64,000 nucleotides of DNA from assembly GCA_041395205.1 (NCBI GenBank), contig JAWLAZ010000001.1, forward strand, positions 124,001-188,000, given 5' to 3'. How positions within the stretch are numbered: position 1 is the first letter of the stretch; the number at the start of each line of letters is the position of its first letter. A program made the position numbers and the translations under genes. The notes below the pieces were generated by a model, which ran no database searches, was not told the origin of the DNA, and worked only from the letters and a program-made list of their open reading frames with translations. Of the stretch, positions 36,348 to 45,664 are shown piece after piece. Source of the DNA: JAHEFU01 sp041395205 (GTDB lineage: Bacteria; 4484-113; JAFGCY01).

Positions 36348-39300
36348 ATGAAACCGTGGAAATTGATTCCCGCCACCCTGATCTTCGCACTGATATTGCC
36401 TGCGTGTTCAGGCAGGACCATCCAGCAGCCGCCGGAAAGCAGGCCTGATCTGCAGCAGCAGGTGGCAGGTTTTCCCGCTGGCCTGCCTGAGGACAGGCTG
36501 CAGCCATGGGAACAGCCGGATGAAAATGGCAATGTGATTGTGACATCCAGATCCGGCAGTGCCATCAACCGGGACAGTGAGTTCATCGCGGGTGTGGAAC
36601 GCTTCAGCTCCTCCGGTGATGTGAGTGACAACGGCGAGGCCAGCCGGATCATCAGCCTCAGTGGCGGCTCGGCATATGCGCAGTACCGCATCCCGCTGGG
36701 CGGCGGGCAGCCCGGCGCTGTCGGCATTGATGCGAACCTGGTAACCGGCAAGGGATATTTCATTGGCATCGCCGACTATGCCAGCGGCCGCTGGCAGTGG
36801 CACGGCCCCTTCACTGACAACCATGTCCGGCTCAGCACTGCCGCTTCCGGCCCGCTGGCCAGCCCGCTTGGCAACATGTTCGTCAGCGTGCTGGTACACG
36901 ACGGTGCAGCCCTGGACTGCGTCGGCATCGGCTGGAATCCCGTGGATCCGCTGGACAAGACCGCTCCGGATATCCCGCATCAGCTCAGTCTCTCGGCACT
37001 GGCCTCTGGAGTCCAGCTTGGATTCGAGGAAGTGCTGGACCCCGACCTGGCCGGCTACCGGATGTATTTCAGCAAATCGGAATTCATCAGTGGAGCTGCA
37101 GCGGGTGTCAGCAAGCTTGGATACCTCGAAGGCAGTACCGAACACTTCTTCCCCGCTACACCGGGAGAAGAGCTGTTCGTGAGGGTCAGTGCCATCGACT
37201 TCTCCGGCAATCAATCGGCTCTCAGTCAGCTGGTCAGCGCGACCGCTCTGGAAGGCAGGGTCCCGGACCTGACGGTTACCCTGGACAGGCCCAGTGCCAT
37301 GCTGCAGGAGACAGTCAGCCTGCATGCGACTGGAGCGGACAGCTACGACTTCGACCTGGACGGCGATGGCAGCTTTGAGATCCTTGGCAGCAGCAGCGGC
37401 AGCTTCGCAGTGGCAACGGACAGATTGGGAATCATCCGGCCGGCAGTGCGTGGGCATGGAGTGGATGCCACAGCTGTGGCCCTTGGCAGTGTCAGCCTGC
37501 TGATCAGTGGCAACAGTCGCCCCGTCGCGCAGGCCCAGGCCACGCCGGCAAGCGGCATAGCTCCCCTGGACGTGAGCTTCAGCGGTACCGACAGCACGGA
37601 CTTCGATGGCACGATAGCCGGCGGTGGCTGGGACTTCGATGGTGATGGTACCTACGACGTCTGGGACGACACTGACATAGTGCATGTCACTTCCGCAAAC
37701 CACACCTATGCCGCGCCTGGCCTCTACAACGCCCGGCTCAGGGTTGTGGATGACGGCGGGGCCTGGGACGTTGACACCCTGGCGATCCTCGTCAGCTCGC
37801 CCGCGGATCCGGACAACATAGCTCCCACGGCCGACCTGCAGGTGGATCTGAGCAGTGGCGATGCTCCCCTGAGTGTCAGCTTCAATGCCTCAGGCAGCAT
37901 CGATCCGGACGGAAGCATCGTGGAGTACGCCTGGGACTGGGACGGCGACGGTCTCTACGACGCCATCGGCGAGGCTGGCAGTGCGATGCACGTATATGCC
38001 GGGCCGGGCATCTTCAATGCGACCCTGCGGGTCGAGGACAACGACGGTGCGCGGGACACGGCGAGCATTGAGATCAATGTCAACGTGGCAGGCAATGAAC
38101 TGCCCAGTGCCTCCCTGTCCGTTGACAATGAACTGCCTCAGGCGGGGAACATGGTCAGACTTGACGCATCAGCCTCGCTGGATCCTGACGGCAGTATTGC
38201 CAGGTATGAGTGGGACTTCGACGGTGATGGCAACTGGGACGCGAACGGCAGCAGTCCTTCCGCCACGCACACTTACCTGGCCCGGGCTTCCTACAGGGTC
38301 CGGCTCCGGGTGACGGACGACATGGGCGCACAGGCCGAGACAGGGAAAGTGATCAAGGTCTCGCTCGGTCCCTGGTCGCTGCCTGGCTATGACACGATGA
38401 ACAACCGGCAGAGCCCCAATCTCGGGGCGCAGACATCGGCCATCAGGTGGTCATACTTGACTCCGAATGTTGTCAGTGGTGAACTGGCGGTGACTCCCGA
38501 GGGTACGATCTACGCCGGATGCTGGAACGGCAGGCTGTACGCCCTGAATCATGATGGATTCCTTCAGTGGACATACACGAGCGCAGAGGCGATAACTGCG
38601 GGAATTGCCCTTGGGTCGGACGGAACGCTGTACTTCGGCAGTGATGACAACTTCCTGCACGCGGTCCTGCCTGACGGCAGACGGAAGTGGAGGTTTGCCA
38701 CGGGGGACGATGTCAGGAGTTCACCGACAATCGCGGCGGACGGGACCGTGCTGTTCGGAAGCCTTGACAACAAGTTCTACGCTGTCAATCCGGATGGCAC
38801 CCTGAAGTGGAGCTTCACCGCCGGCAACGACATCCTCGGACCCGCTGCCGCAATTGATCCTGACGGAAGGATCTACTTCTGCAGTGACGGGGGCAGCCTG
38901 TATGTGCTTGATCCGGATGGCAGCCTGGCATGGCAGTACGATCCACCTTCCGGAGTCAGAGGTGCGCCGGCTATCGACGGCAATGGAATCGTCTATGTCG
39001 CCAATGCTGGCAACCTGCGCGCACTCAATCCCGGGGGCTCGGAACACTGGACATATCAATTGCCATCCGGCGGGCCAGACAGCCCATCGATTGCCGCGGA
39101 TGGAACCATCATCTTCGGCTCGAGCTCAGGGATTGTCTATGCGCTGCACCCGGATGGCACCATGAAGTGGCAGTTTCCCATGCTCCAGAGCGCAAGCTCG
39201 ACACCCGTCATCGGTTCAGATGGAACCGTCTACATCGGATCGGCTGACCAGAACATGTATGCGATTGACCAGGATGGTTCCCTCAAATGGAAAATCACCG

Positions 39301-39398
39301 GTGGTTTTGCATTTCCCGCCGGTGCTGCGGTGATCGGAGCTGATGGCGTCACGTATTTCGGACAGCATGAGCATGAGATCTTTGCTGTCGGAAACTGA
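36348..39398 (+). CDS. large surface lipoprotein with N-domain, Fn3, PKD repeats and PQQ-type propeller
   Basis: A 1016-aa protein starting at ATG 36348, with GAGG eight bases before it. The signal MKPWKLIPATLIFALILPAC ends in lipobox LPAC. The family N-domain is present (YRIPLGGGQPG, ADYASGRWQWHGPFTDNHVR, SPLGNMFVSVL), then Fn3, DFDLDGDGSFEI and three PKD domains (WDFDGDGTYDVW, WDWDGDGLYDA, WDFDGDGNWDA). The last 320 residues are about eight PQQ-like blades with repeated GTIYAG, DGSLKWK and AIAADGT-type units. Such propellers bind ligands or assemble proteins. The PKD repeats probably hold it away from the cell surface. Confidence 0.88.
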   Translation: MKPWKLIPATLIFALILPACSGRTIQQPPESRPDLQQQVAGFPAGLPEDRLQPWEQPDENGNVIVTSRSGSAINRDSEFIAGVERFSSSGDVSDNGEASRIISLSGGSAYAQYRIPLGGGQPGAVGIDANLVTGKGYFIGIADYASGRWQWHGPFTDNHVRLSTAASGPLASPLGNMFVSVLVHDGAALDCVGIGWNPVDPLDKTAPDIPHQLSLSALASGVQLGFEEVLDPDLAGYRMYFSKSEFISGAAAGVSKLGYLEGSTEHFFPATPGEELFVRVSAIDFSGNQSALSQLVSATALEGRVPDLTVTLDRPSAMLQETVSLHATGADSYDFDLDGDGSFEILGSSSGSFAVATDRLGIIRPAVRGHGVDATAVALGSVSLLISGNSRPVAQAQATPASGIAPLDVSFSGTDSTDFDGTIAGGGWDFDGDGTYDVWDDTDIVHVTSANHTYAAPGLYNARLRVVDDGGAWDVDTLAILVSSPADPDNIAPTADLQVDLSSGDAPLSVSFNASGSIDPDGSIVEYAWDWDGDGLYDAIGEAGSAMHVYAGPGIFNATLRVEDNDGARDTASIEINVNVAGNELPSASLSVDNELPQAGNMVRLDASASLDPDGSIARYEWDFDGDGNWDANGSSPSATHTYLARASYRVRLRVTDDMGAQAETGKVIKVSLGPWSLPGYDTMNNRQSPNLGAQTSAIRWSYLTPNVVSGELAVTPEGTIYAGCWNGRLYALNHDGFLQWTYTSAEAITAGIALGSDGTLYFGSDDNFLHAVLPDGRRKWRFATGDDVRSSPTIAADGTVLFGSLDNKFYAVNPDGTLKWSFTAGNDILGPAAAIDPDGRIYFCSDGGSLYVLDPDGSLAWQYDPPSGVRGAPAIDGNGIVYVANAGNLRALNPGGSEHWTYQLPSGGPDSPSIAADGTIIFGSSSGIVYALHPDGTMKWQFPMLQSASSTPVIGSDGTVYIGSADQNMYAIDQDGSLKWKITGGFAFPAGAAVIGADGVTYFGQHEHEIFAVGN

Positions 39399-39403
39399 TG
39401 GAT

Positions 39404-40816
39404 CTAGACCCGCTCCCGCTTGATTCCGGCAACATGCGCGAAGGCCGCCTCGAGGTCGCGCAGGATGTCATTCGTCTCCTCGATCCCGCAGCTCAGGCGG
39501 ATCCCGCCCGGTTCGATGCCGCCTTCGGCCTGCATCTCCGGGTCGAGCGCACTGTGCGTCATCGAGCAGGGGTTCTCGATCAGGGTCTTGACCTGTCCCA
39601 GTGAAACCGCCAGCGTGATCACATAGCTGTTGTCAGCAACGAAGTCGATGAAGGCCTCGGCATTCGCATTGCTGCCCGGCTCCTCCTTCAGCGTGAAGTA
39701 GAGCAGGCTGCCGGGCATGAAGGCCCCGTCGAAGTTCGTCATCTGGCGGCGCGCGACCTCATGGTCGGGGTTGTCAGCCAGGCCCGGGTAGCGCACACGG
39801 GAAACCAGCGGGTGCCCGCTGAGATACTCCGCCACCTTCTGCGCGTTGTACTGCATCTGGCGCATGCGCACCGGCAGGGTCGGCAGGCCGTAGACCAGCG
39901 GCGGCCAGGCGGCCTTCGGGCTCAGGCTGCCGCCGAAGTCCTTGCGGTAGAGCTTGTAGATGGGCTCGAGTTCCAGCGGGCAGATCACCATCCCGCCCAT
40001 GTCGGTGCCGAAGCCGCCGATGCCCTTGGTCAGGGAATGCACGACGACGTCGATGCCGTGCTCGCGCGGACGCTGGCAGACCGGGGTGGCGAAGGTGTTG
40101 TCACAGATTGAGTAGATGCGCTCCTCGGGGGGCCTGCGGCGGTTGACACTGTCCAGCACGTCGCTCAGGCGGCGCAGGTCGATGATCTCGAGCGTGGGGT
40201 TGACCGGGGTCTCGAGGTAGACCACGCGGGTCTCCGGACGGATCGCGGCGGCCAGTTCATCCGGGTTGTCAGCGTCGATGAAGGTCACGTTGATCCCGAG
40301 CCGCGGATACCAGTTCTTCAGCAGCGAGGCCGTGCAGCCATAGAGGCACTTGTGCGCGATCACATGCTGGCCGGTGGTGACAAGCGAGGTGATCGCGGCT
40401 GAGATCGCCGCCATTCCGGTGGAGAAGCTGATGCCGACCGCGGCACGCTCGGCCTCGGCCAGGCGGTCCTCCAGCATCGAACTCGTGGGCTCCTGCAGGC
40501 GGTCGTAGATCAGGATCTCCTGCTCCACCTCCTCCGTCGTGCCGAACTGGCAGAAGCCCTGGGCTCCACGCTGGCCGCTGTCGAGGCGGTAGGTGGCGGA
40601 AGCGCTCATCGGCGGGACGACGTGGTGGCTGTAGTCCCAGTGCGGGCTGACCATTTCTCCGTGGATGAAGCGCGAGCGCTGGGCATAGCCGTGGCTGAAG
40701 CCCAGGTCATGCAGCGGCCCAGGCCGCGAGGGGGCATGGCCGCCGTTGCCGGCACTGCCGGCGGGAGGCATGTGGCTGTCGTCGGAACCGGACATCCCGG
40801 TGTCATCCTTGCTCAT
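39404..40816 (-). CDS. Cys/Met metabolism PLP-dependent enzyme (cystathionine gamma-synthase / methionine gamma-lyase family)
   Basis: The ATG at 40816 gives a 470-aa enzyme. Fold-type I features are the substrate-loop FSTGMAAISAAITSL near residue 131, DNTFATPVCQRP with D239, the PLP lysine K264 in HSLTKGIGG and the C-terminal GGIRLSCGIEE. The family makes or cleaves sulfur-amino-acid thioethers, and the reaction cannot be fixed from motifs. Odd features are a His/Gly/Ser-rich N-terminal extension of about 60 residues and an internal LYFTLKEEPGSNA segment. No ribosome binding site is clear. Confidence 0.85.
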   Translation of the reverse strand: MSKDDTGMSGSDDSHMPPAGSAGNGGHAPSRPGPLHDLGFSHGYAQRSRFIHGEMVSPHWDYSHHVVPPMSASATYRLDSGQRGAQGFCQFGTTEEVEQEILIYDRLQEPTSSMLEDRLAEAERAAVGISFSTGMAAISAAITSLVTTGQHVIAHKCLYGCTASLLKNWYPRLGINVTFIDADNPDELAAAIRPETRVVYLETPVNPTLEIIDLRRLSDVLDSVNRRRPPEERIYSICDNTFATPVCQRPREHGIDVVVHSLTKGIGGFGTDMGGMVICPLELEPIYKLYRKDFGGSLSPKAAWPPLVYGLPTLPVRMRQMQYNAQKVAEYLSGHPLVSRVRYPGLADNPDHEVARRQMTNFDGAFMPGSLLYFTLKEEPGSNANAEAFIDFVADNSYVITLAVSLGQVKTLIENPCSMTHSALDPEMQAEGGIEPGGIRLSCGIEETNDILRDLEAAFAHVAGIKRERV

Positions 40817-40883
40817 GGGGAACCCCGATATGAGATTGCGCGTCGTTAGCAGTGTAGCAGAATGAGGGAACAGGGGGCAGGAA

Positions 40884-41876
40884 CTAATTCCCATCGATCA
40901 GATACTCCTCCCCCACCCATGCCCGCAGTTCATCACGCAGGCTGCCGCGGATCCGCTCCAGTAAGTCGTTGCCATGTTCGAGGAAGTGCGCTTTGTCATC
41001 CTCGTTGACATACTCGGGCATGAAATCCGGCTGCAGCAGGCGCTGGCCGCGCTCCAGCAGGATCCGTGAACCGCTGGCCGGGGCCGGCGGTGTCAGCAGA
41101 TAAGCCTGGAACTCATTGATCATCAGGGTCTCGAAGGCCGGGTCGTAATTGAGGCTGGCCAGCAGGGTGGAAAAGGCCCGCCGCTCATCCGCGTTCAGCT
41201 GCTGTTGCCAGAATTCGCGGCAGCGCCGTTCATACTCCGGCTCGGTGAAGAAGATCCCATGCAGCATCTCGTGATAGAGCGCGCCGCGCTCATAGCTGCG
41301 GTCAGTGCGGCCCTGCATCCCGTGGCGGGATTCACGCAGGGCCAGGCGCGAGGCGAAGGAAATCACGGCCTGCTCCCCTGTGGCGCGGAAAGGTGCGCTG
41401 TCCCTGGGCAGGCTTTCCCCGGCCGCCGGCAGTGCCGCTTCCAGCAGCCCGGCACCGACCAGCACCTCAGCCACACGGCGCTCCTCATCATAGAGGGCTT
41501 CGCCACTCTGCCAGAGTGCATTGTAGTAGCGCGCCAGATCATCCGTGTCGTAGTCATGCGCGCCGAACAGTCCCTCGAGCGTCACACCCTGATCGCTGAA
41601 CCAGGCTTCAAGTTCCGCCTGCGACATGATCCGTCCGCGTGACTCAGCCATCTCCTGGTAGAGGGCAGTACGCGAGAAGGCCCGGCTCTGGTAGAGGTAG
41701 CTGTCAAAGTGGATCACATAGACATCCGGATGCTGCTCCCAGCGAAAGAGCAGGAAGGAATCGCGCGGGGCATCGGAGCTGAGGATCTCATCAAAGTCGG
41801 CCAAGGGCACCGCCTGCGCTGCTCGGGCTGCCAGCAGCAGGCTGAGAATCAGACAGAGGCCGGCAATCAGGCGCAT
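40884..41876 (-). CDS. secreted putative zinc metallopeptidase (HEMLH)
   Basis: A 330-aa protein with the signal peptide MRLIAGLCLILSLLLAARAA. It contains the zinc-type motif H202-E-M-L-H206 in YHEMLHGIFF, and a downstream NEFQAYLL with E255 that could be the third ligand, as in gluzincins. Beyond these, the protein is unlike peptidases I know, so the call rests on the motif. The rest is helical and acidic. A TATGCT box ends exactly six bases before the ATG, suggesting a leaderless mRNA. It lies upstream of the PLP enzyme on the same strand. Confidence 0.65.
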   Translation of the reverse strand: MRLIAGLCLILSLLLAARAAQAVPLADFDEILSSDAPRDSFLLFRWEQHPDVYVIHFDSYLYQSRAFSRTALYQEMAESRGRIMSQAELEAWFSDQGVTLEGLFGAHDYDTDDLARYYNALWQSGEALYDEERRVAEVLVGAGLLEAALPAAGESLPRDSAPFRATGEQAVISFASRLALRESRHGMQGRTDRSYERGALYHEMLHGIFFTEPEYERRCREFWQQQLNADERRAFSTLLASLNYDPAFETLMINEFQAYLLTPPAPASGSRILLERGQRLLQPDFMPEYVNEDDKAHFLEHGNDLLERIRGSLRDELRAWVGEEYLIDGN

Positions 41877-41912
41877 GGGATAAGCATAGCAATGAGAGGA
41901 GAGTGGTTGGTT

Positions 41913-42052
41913 GTTAGTTGTTAGTCGTGATTCTGCAGTATCGAAGAAGTCGTGAAGGGTAGATTCGCAGGCCTCGGATGCTGAGATGCTATGTCTTGAC
42001 GCTGAATAACTTTGCGGTGGATCTTCTGACTAACTAAGCACTAACAACTAAG
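41913..42052. repeat. inverted and direct repeats in the folC downstream gap
   Basis: GTTAGTTGTTAGT (41913-41925) and ACTAACAACTAAG (42040-42052) are complementary at 12 of 13 positions. The right side also holds a direct repeat, AAGCACTAAC, at 42037-42046 and 42050-42059. The repeats touch the folC stop codon. The A/T-rich composition contrasts with the GC-rich genome. The remaining gap contains no gene. Confidence 0.7.
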
Positions 42053-42058
42053 CACTAA

Positions 42059-43330
42059 CTACTCAAATACCCTCAGTATCTCGCCCATCGAGTAGATGCT
42101 GCCACAGATCACCAGCGGCGCTTCCGCAGTGGCGGACAGCAGGGCATGCTCCACGGATTCGATCCACCGCGTGCGGTTGTCAGGCGGATCCAGCTCGGTG
42201 ATGTGGCCCACCTCATATTCCTGCGGAACCTGTGACAGTTCGAAACCCTCCGGCAGTGACAGGGGAATGCCGAGCTGCTCGGCGGCATCCGCAATCCTGC
42301 CAACGGGACAGGGCCGCAGCACGGGGATTTCAACGGGAGTCAGGCGGGAGATCACCGGCCTGAGGATCCCGAGCATCTCCAGCGGCTCACGCGTGTTCTG
42401 GCAGGAGAAGATGATTGGCAGCGGGCCACCGTAGTCAGCCGCGATGTGTGTTGCCAGCATGCAGAGAGCATCGGCATTGTGCGCGCTGTCCAGCAGCACA
42501 TGCTGCCCCCGGAGCAGGCGGCGCTCCAGCCGCCCGGGATGGCGCAGCGTGCGCGCGGCCTCGAACAGCTCCTCCTCATCCAGCCCGAACCCGAGCGGCT
42601 CCAGCTCGCGGTTGACAGCCAGCAGCAGCGCCGGCAGCAAGCTGCCCGCTTCCTGTTCCGCCGGCAGGGCGATGTAGCGGGCTTCCTCGGCATGCGCATG
42701 CATCCTGACAACCGGCTCGTAGCGGGCATAGGCTTCCTCGTTGCCAGCCAGACAGGGGCCGAGGATCAGGGGCCGGCCCTCGCGGGCGATGCCGGCCTTG
42801 TCAGCGGCGATCAGCTCCACCGTATCCCCGAGGATCTGCTGGTGGTCCAGCCCGACATGCGTCAGCACGGAGATCTGCGGATCGAGCAGGTTGCAGGCAT
42901 CATGCGTGCCGCCCAGCCCGACCTCCCAGATGGCAATCTCGCAGTGCTCACGCTCGAACAGCAGCGCACCGAGCAGCACATTGGCCTCGAAGAAGCTGAT
43001 TACCTCGCCGCTCTGTTCAATCAGGTCACAGGCGCGGTTGGCAGCCCAGCTGAACTGCTCCTCACTGATGTCGCCGTCATCTATGCGCCAGCGCTCACGG
43101 ATGCTCACGAGATGCGGCTTGACGAAGGCCGCCGTGCGCCAGCGCGTTGCCAGCGCCCTGCTCAGGGCGCAAACCAGGCTGCCCTTGCCGTTGGTGCCGC
43201 CCACGAGCACAACCGGGCAGCTGCGCTCAGGGTTTCCGGCGAGGGCCAGCACGCGCTCCAGCCTGTCACGGCCGAAGACCATCCGCCCGGGTCCGAGTGC
43301 GTAGAGCCTGCGCAGTGCCTGTTCAAACAC
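42059..43330 (-). CDS. folC: bifunctional folylpolyglutamate synthase / dihydrofolate synthase
   Basis: The GTG at 43330 is taken as start because VFEQALRRLYALGPGRMVF aligns with the usual FolC N-terminus, and TATCGT ends seven bases upstream. The 423-aa enzyme has the P-loop GGTNGKGSL near residues 44-52, THVGLDHQQILGDT, EVGLGGTHDACN (normally GGRLDATN) and LLDSAHNADALC. It adds glutamate to folates in the cytosol. Two changes in the GGRLDATN-like motif are worth noting, since it binds substrate. The gene follows a large lipoprotein gene on the same strand, only 25 bp away. Confidence 0.88.
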   Translation of the reverse strand: MFEQALRRLYALGPGRMVFGRDRLERVLALAGNPERSCPVVLVGGTNGKGSLVCALSRALATRWRTAAFVKPHLVSIRERWRIDDGDISEEQFSWAANRACDLIEQSGEVISFFEANVLLGALLFEREHCEIAIWEVGLGGTHDACNLLDPQISVLTHVGLDHQQILGDTVELIAADKAGIAREGRPLILGPCLAGNEEAYARYEPVVRMHAHAEEARYIALPAEQEAGSLLPALLLAVNRELEPLGFGLDEEELFEAARTLRHPGRLERRLLRGQHVLLDSAHNADALCMLATHIAADYGGPLPIIFSCQNTREPLEMLGILRPVISRLTPVEIPVLRPCPVGRIADAAEQLGIPLSLPEGFELSQVPQEYEVGHITELDPPDNRTRWIESVEHALLSATAEAPLVICGSIYSMGEILRVFE

Positions 43331-43355
43331 GGCGCTGACGATAGCACCCGCCGGA

Positions 43356-45566
43356 CTACTCCTGCGGGATGTTGCCGCGCACGGCGTAGACCTTCTTCGT
43401 GATGCGGTCGGCAACCATGAACACCGGGCGGTCGTCGAGGATCTTCAGATCGCACTTCTCGTAGGCGTCGATCTCGCCGATCTTCATCAGCTGCGTCTCC
43501 CAGACACCGCCGCTGCGCAGCACGGAGCAGTACCAGTCGCGGGTGCTGCCGCCCATGTAGACGCAGACCACGCTGTCGCGGAAGGGCTCCATGCGCACAT
43601 TGCGCCCGGTACGGTAGTCATCCTGGACGTAGATCGGGTTGGCATCCCAGTACTCACCGCTGCCTTCCTCGAGGAAGTAGAGGTTCTGTTCACCGCCGTG
43701 ATAGCCCGGTGAGACCCAGCGATCACCCATGCGTTCCAGATCGGTGTAGATTCCGAGTGTCACGCCATCAGGGTTGTCAGTCACCTGCGTGAAGCCGTCC
43801 AGTTCGGACCAGAGGTAGAGCTGGCGGTTGGTGAAGTCAAAGCAGCTGCCCCACAGGGCACCGTCCAGGACCTCAAGGTCAAACTCGATCGGGAGGGCCT
43901 CCGGCTGATGGCGGATCTGCTTCTTGATCCAGGGTTTGCCGCTGCCGAAGGCCCGCGTGTACAGGCAGTACTGCTGCAGTTCATAGTCATTTCCGGAAGC
44001 ATTGTAGCCATTCGCACTGATCGCCACGGAGCCGTACAGCCCCGCACTGGCAACATCGAACATCCCGAAGGCGGAACCTTCATCAATGCGCTCGACGGTC
44101 CAGCCCTCCCCGGGGGCCCCGATGGCAGCGTAGAAGTCATTTCCTGACCGTGTGACGGAGGCAATCAGGTAGGTCCCGCTGGCATAGTCGATATCAAGGA
44201 CACCGCCGAAGCCATTGCCTGGATGCTCCTCACCGGACAGCGGATCAAGGAATGTCTCCGTCTCGTCCAGGGCGGTGCTTTCCACGGTCCAGGGCTGGGC
44301 CTCTCCGCCGTTGAGCGCGACGTGCACTGCATTGTCATTCAGATATGAGCAGCAGATCCTGCCATCGGCGATCACCGCGGCTACGGGCTCGGTGCCTTCA
44401 CCGATTTCCTCCACATCAAACCATTCCCACTGGTCGCCGGTCAGGCAGGGCAGAGCCTCAGTCATGCGGCCCAGTGCGCCGCTCTGGCTGGCGGCCATCC
44501 GGATGTAATAGAGCCGACCGGGATTGAGTCCACTGTACTTGTAGCTGCGCACGACACCCTGCGAGATGCTCTTCTTCTCGGTGGGCGCTTCCAGATTGAA
44601 GTCGCGACCGTTGGCAATGTACACGGCCCAGCCGGAAGGATTTGCCTGGTTCCAGTCCCAGGCAAACTCAATGAAGTCATCACCCGCATCTATCAGGCGC
44701 AGATTCTGCGGAGCCGGCAGGTCCGCCGCCGGTACGAAGACGCCGGCCGTGTTGCTGAAGTCGCTTTCAATGGCGGCGACAGCGGTGACACGGTAGAAGT
44801 ACATCTCTCCACTGACCAGCCAGTCATCTGCATAGACCGGTTCCGTCAGCAGGTTCTCATTCAGCTTGATCGGGTCATTGAATTTCTGGTCGTAGGCCCG
44901 GTAGATGTTGTAGCCATTGGCCCCGTCCACGGCCAGCCAGCTCAGGTTGACCAGTCCCGGCTGTGCATCGGCGGCCAGCCCGGCAGGTGCTTCAAGATCC
45001 GTGGCTCCGCGCCGGCCGAAGGTCAGGGAGTAGATCTTCGAACTGCCTTCGCCGGTTCGCAGCACGAGCACATAGCATTTACCCGTCGGCGAGACATAGT
45101 TCCCGCCCTGCGGGAATTCAAAGCCGAAGTCATCACGGGCGGACTGCGAAAAGACCCAGCGATCCAGCTGGAAATCCGCCACCGCGAGCCAGACCTGGCA
45201 GGCCGTAGCCTCCTCGGTCCAGAAGGAGCAGTAGGCATTGCCGGGCAGAACCTGGCCGAAGCCCGCCAGTGCATAGATGCCCCAGGCGTTGTCAGGGCCG
45301 TTGATCTCCAGTGTGCTGCCGATTTCCTCGGCATTGTCACTCTTTTCGGACCACTCGCGGCCCTGGAGCATCACGCTATCGTCGCTGATGCTGCGCTCCA
45401 CACTGAGCAGCTCGCTGGGAAGGGCCGGCAGTCCCGAACTGAAATCCGGCAGCGGCATGGTATGCGACGCATTCTCGGCAGGCAGAAGCTCATCTGCATT
45501 CCTTTCTCCGCCGCATGAAGCAAGTACCAGCAACATGAATGCTGCAACAGCCAGCAGTCTCGCCAT
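43356..45566 (-). CDS. large surface lipoprotein with Fn3 and propeller-like domains
   Basis: A 736-aa protein with the signal MARLLAVAAFMLLVLASC, with AGGGGG five bases before the ATG. The N-terminal region holds the shorter family form: VADFQLDRWVFSQSARDD, NYVSPTGKCYVLVLRTG. Two Fn3-like domains follow (APAGLAADAQPGLVNLSWLA and APQNLRLIDAGDDFIEFAWDW), then a propeller-like region with strand repeats (GGVLDIDYASGTYLIASV, ANGYNASGNDYELQQY). It is a close paralogue of the 732-aa protein upstream. It is probably exposed on the surface and may bind a ligand. Confidence 0.8.
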   Translation of the reverse strand: MARLLAVAAFMLLVLASCGGERNADELLPAENASHTMPLPDFSSGLPALPSELLSVERSISDDSVMLQGREWSEKSDNAEEIGSTLEINGPDNAWGIYALAGFGQVLPGNAYCSFWTEEATACQVWLAVADFQLDRWVFSQSARDDFGFEFPQGGNYVSPTGKCYVLVLRTGEGSSKIYSLTFGRRGATDLEAPAGLAADAQPGLVNLSWLAVDGANGYNIYRAYDQKFNDPIKLNENLLTEPVYADDWLVSGEMYFYRVTAVAAIESDFSNTAGVFVPAADLPAPQNLRLIDAGDDFIEFAWDWNQANPSGWAVYIANGRDFNLEAPTEKKSISQGVVRSYKYSGLNPGRLYYIRMAASQSGALGRMTEALPCLTGDQWEWFDVEEIGEGTEPVAAVIADGRICCSYLNDNAVHVALNGGEAQPWTVESTALDETETFLDPLSGEEHPGNGFGGVLDIDYASGTYLIASVTRSGNDFYAAIGAPGEGWTVERIDEGSAFGMFDVASAGLYGSVAISANGYNASGNDYELQQYCLYTRAFGSGKPWIKKQIRHQPEALPIEFDLEVLDGALWGSCFDFTNRQLYLWSELDGFTQVTDNPDGVTLGIYTDLERMGDRWVSPGYHGGEQNLYFLEEGSGEYWDANPIYVQDDYRTGRNVRMEPFRDSVVCVYMGGSTRDWYCSVLRSGGVWETQLMKIGEIDAYEKCDLKILDDRPVFMVADRITKKVYAVRGNIPQE

Positions 45567-45664
45567 ACTAACCCCCTGATTAGCCGGTTGCGGATGAACT
45601 TTCTCTTTCTCCGCTCTCAGAGATTATCCATAATTTCCGCCCTCGGGCGCAATGCAATCCGGCA

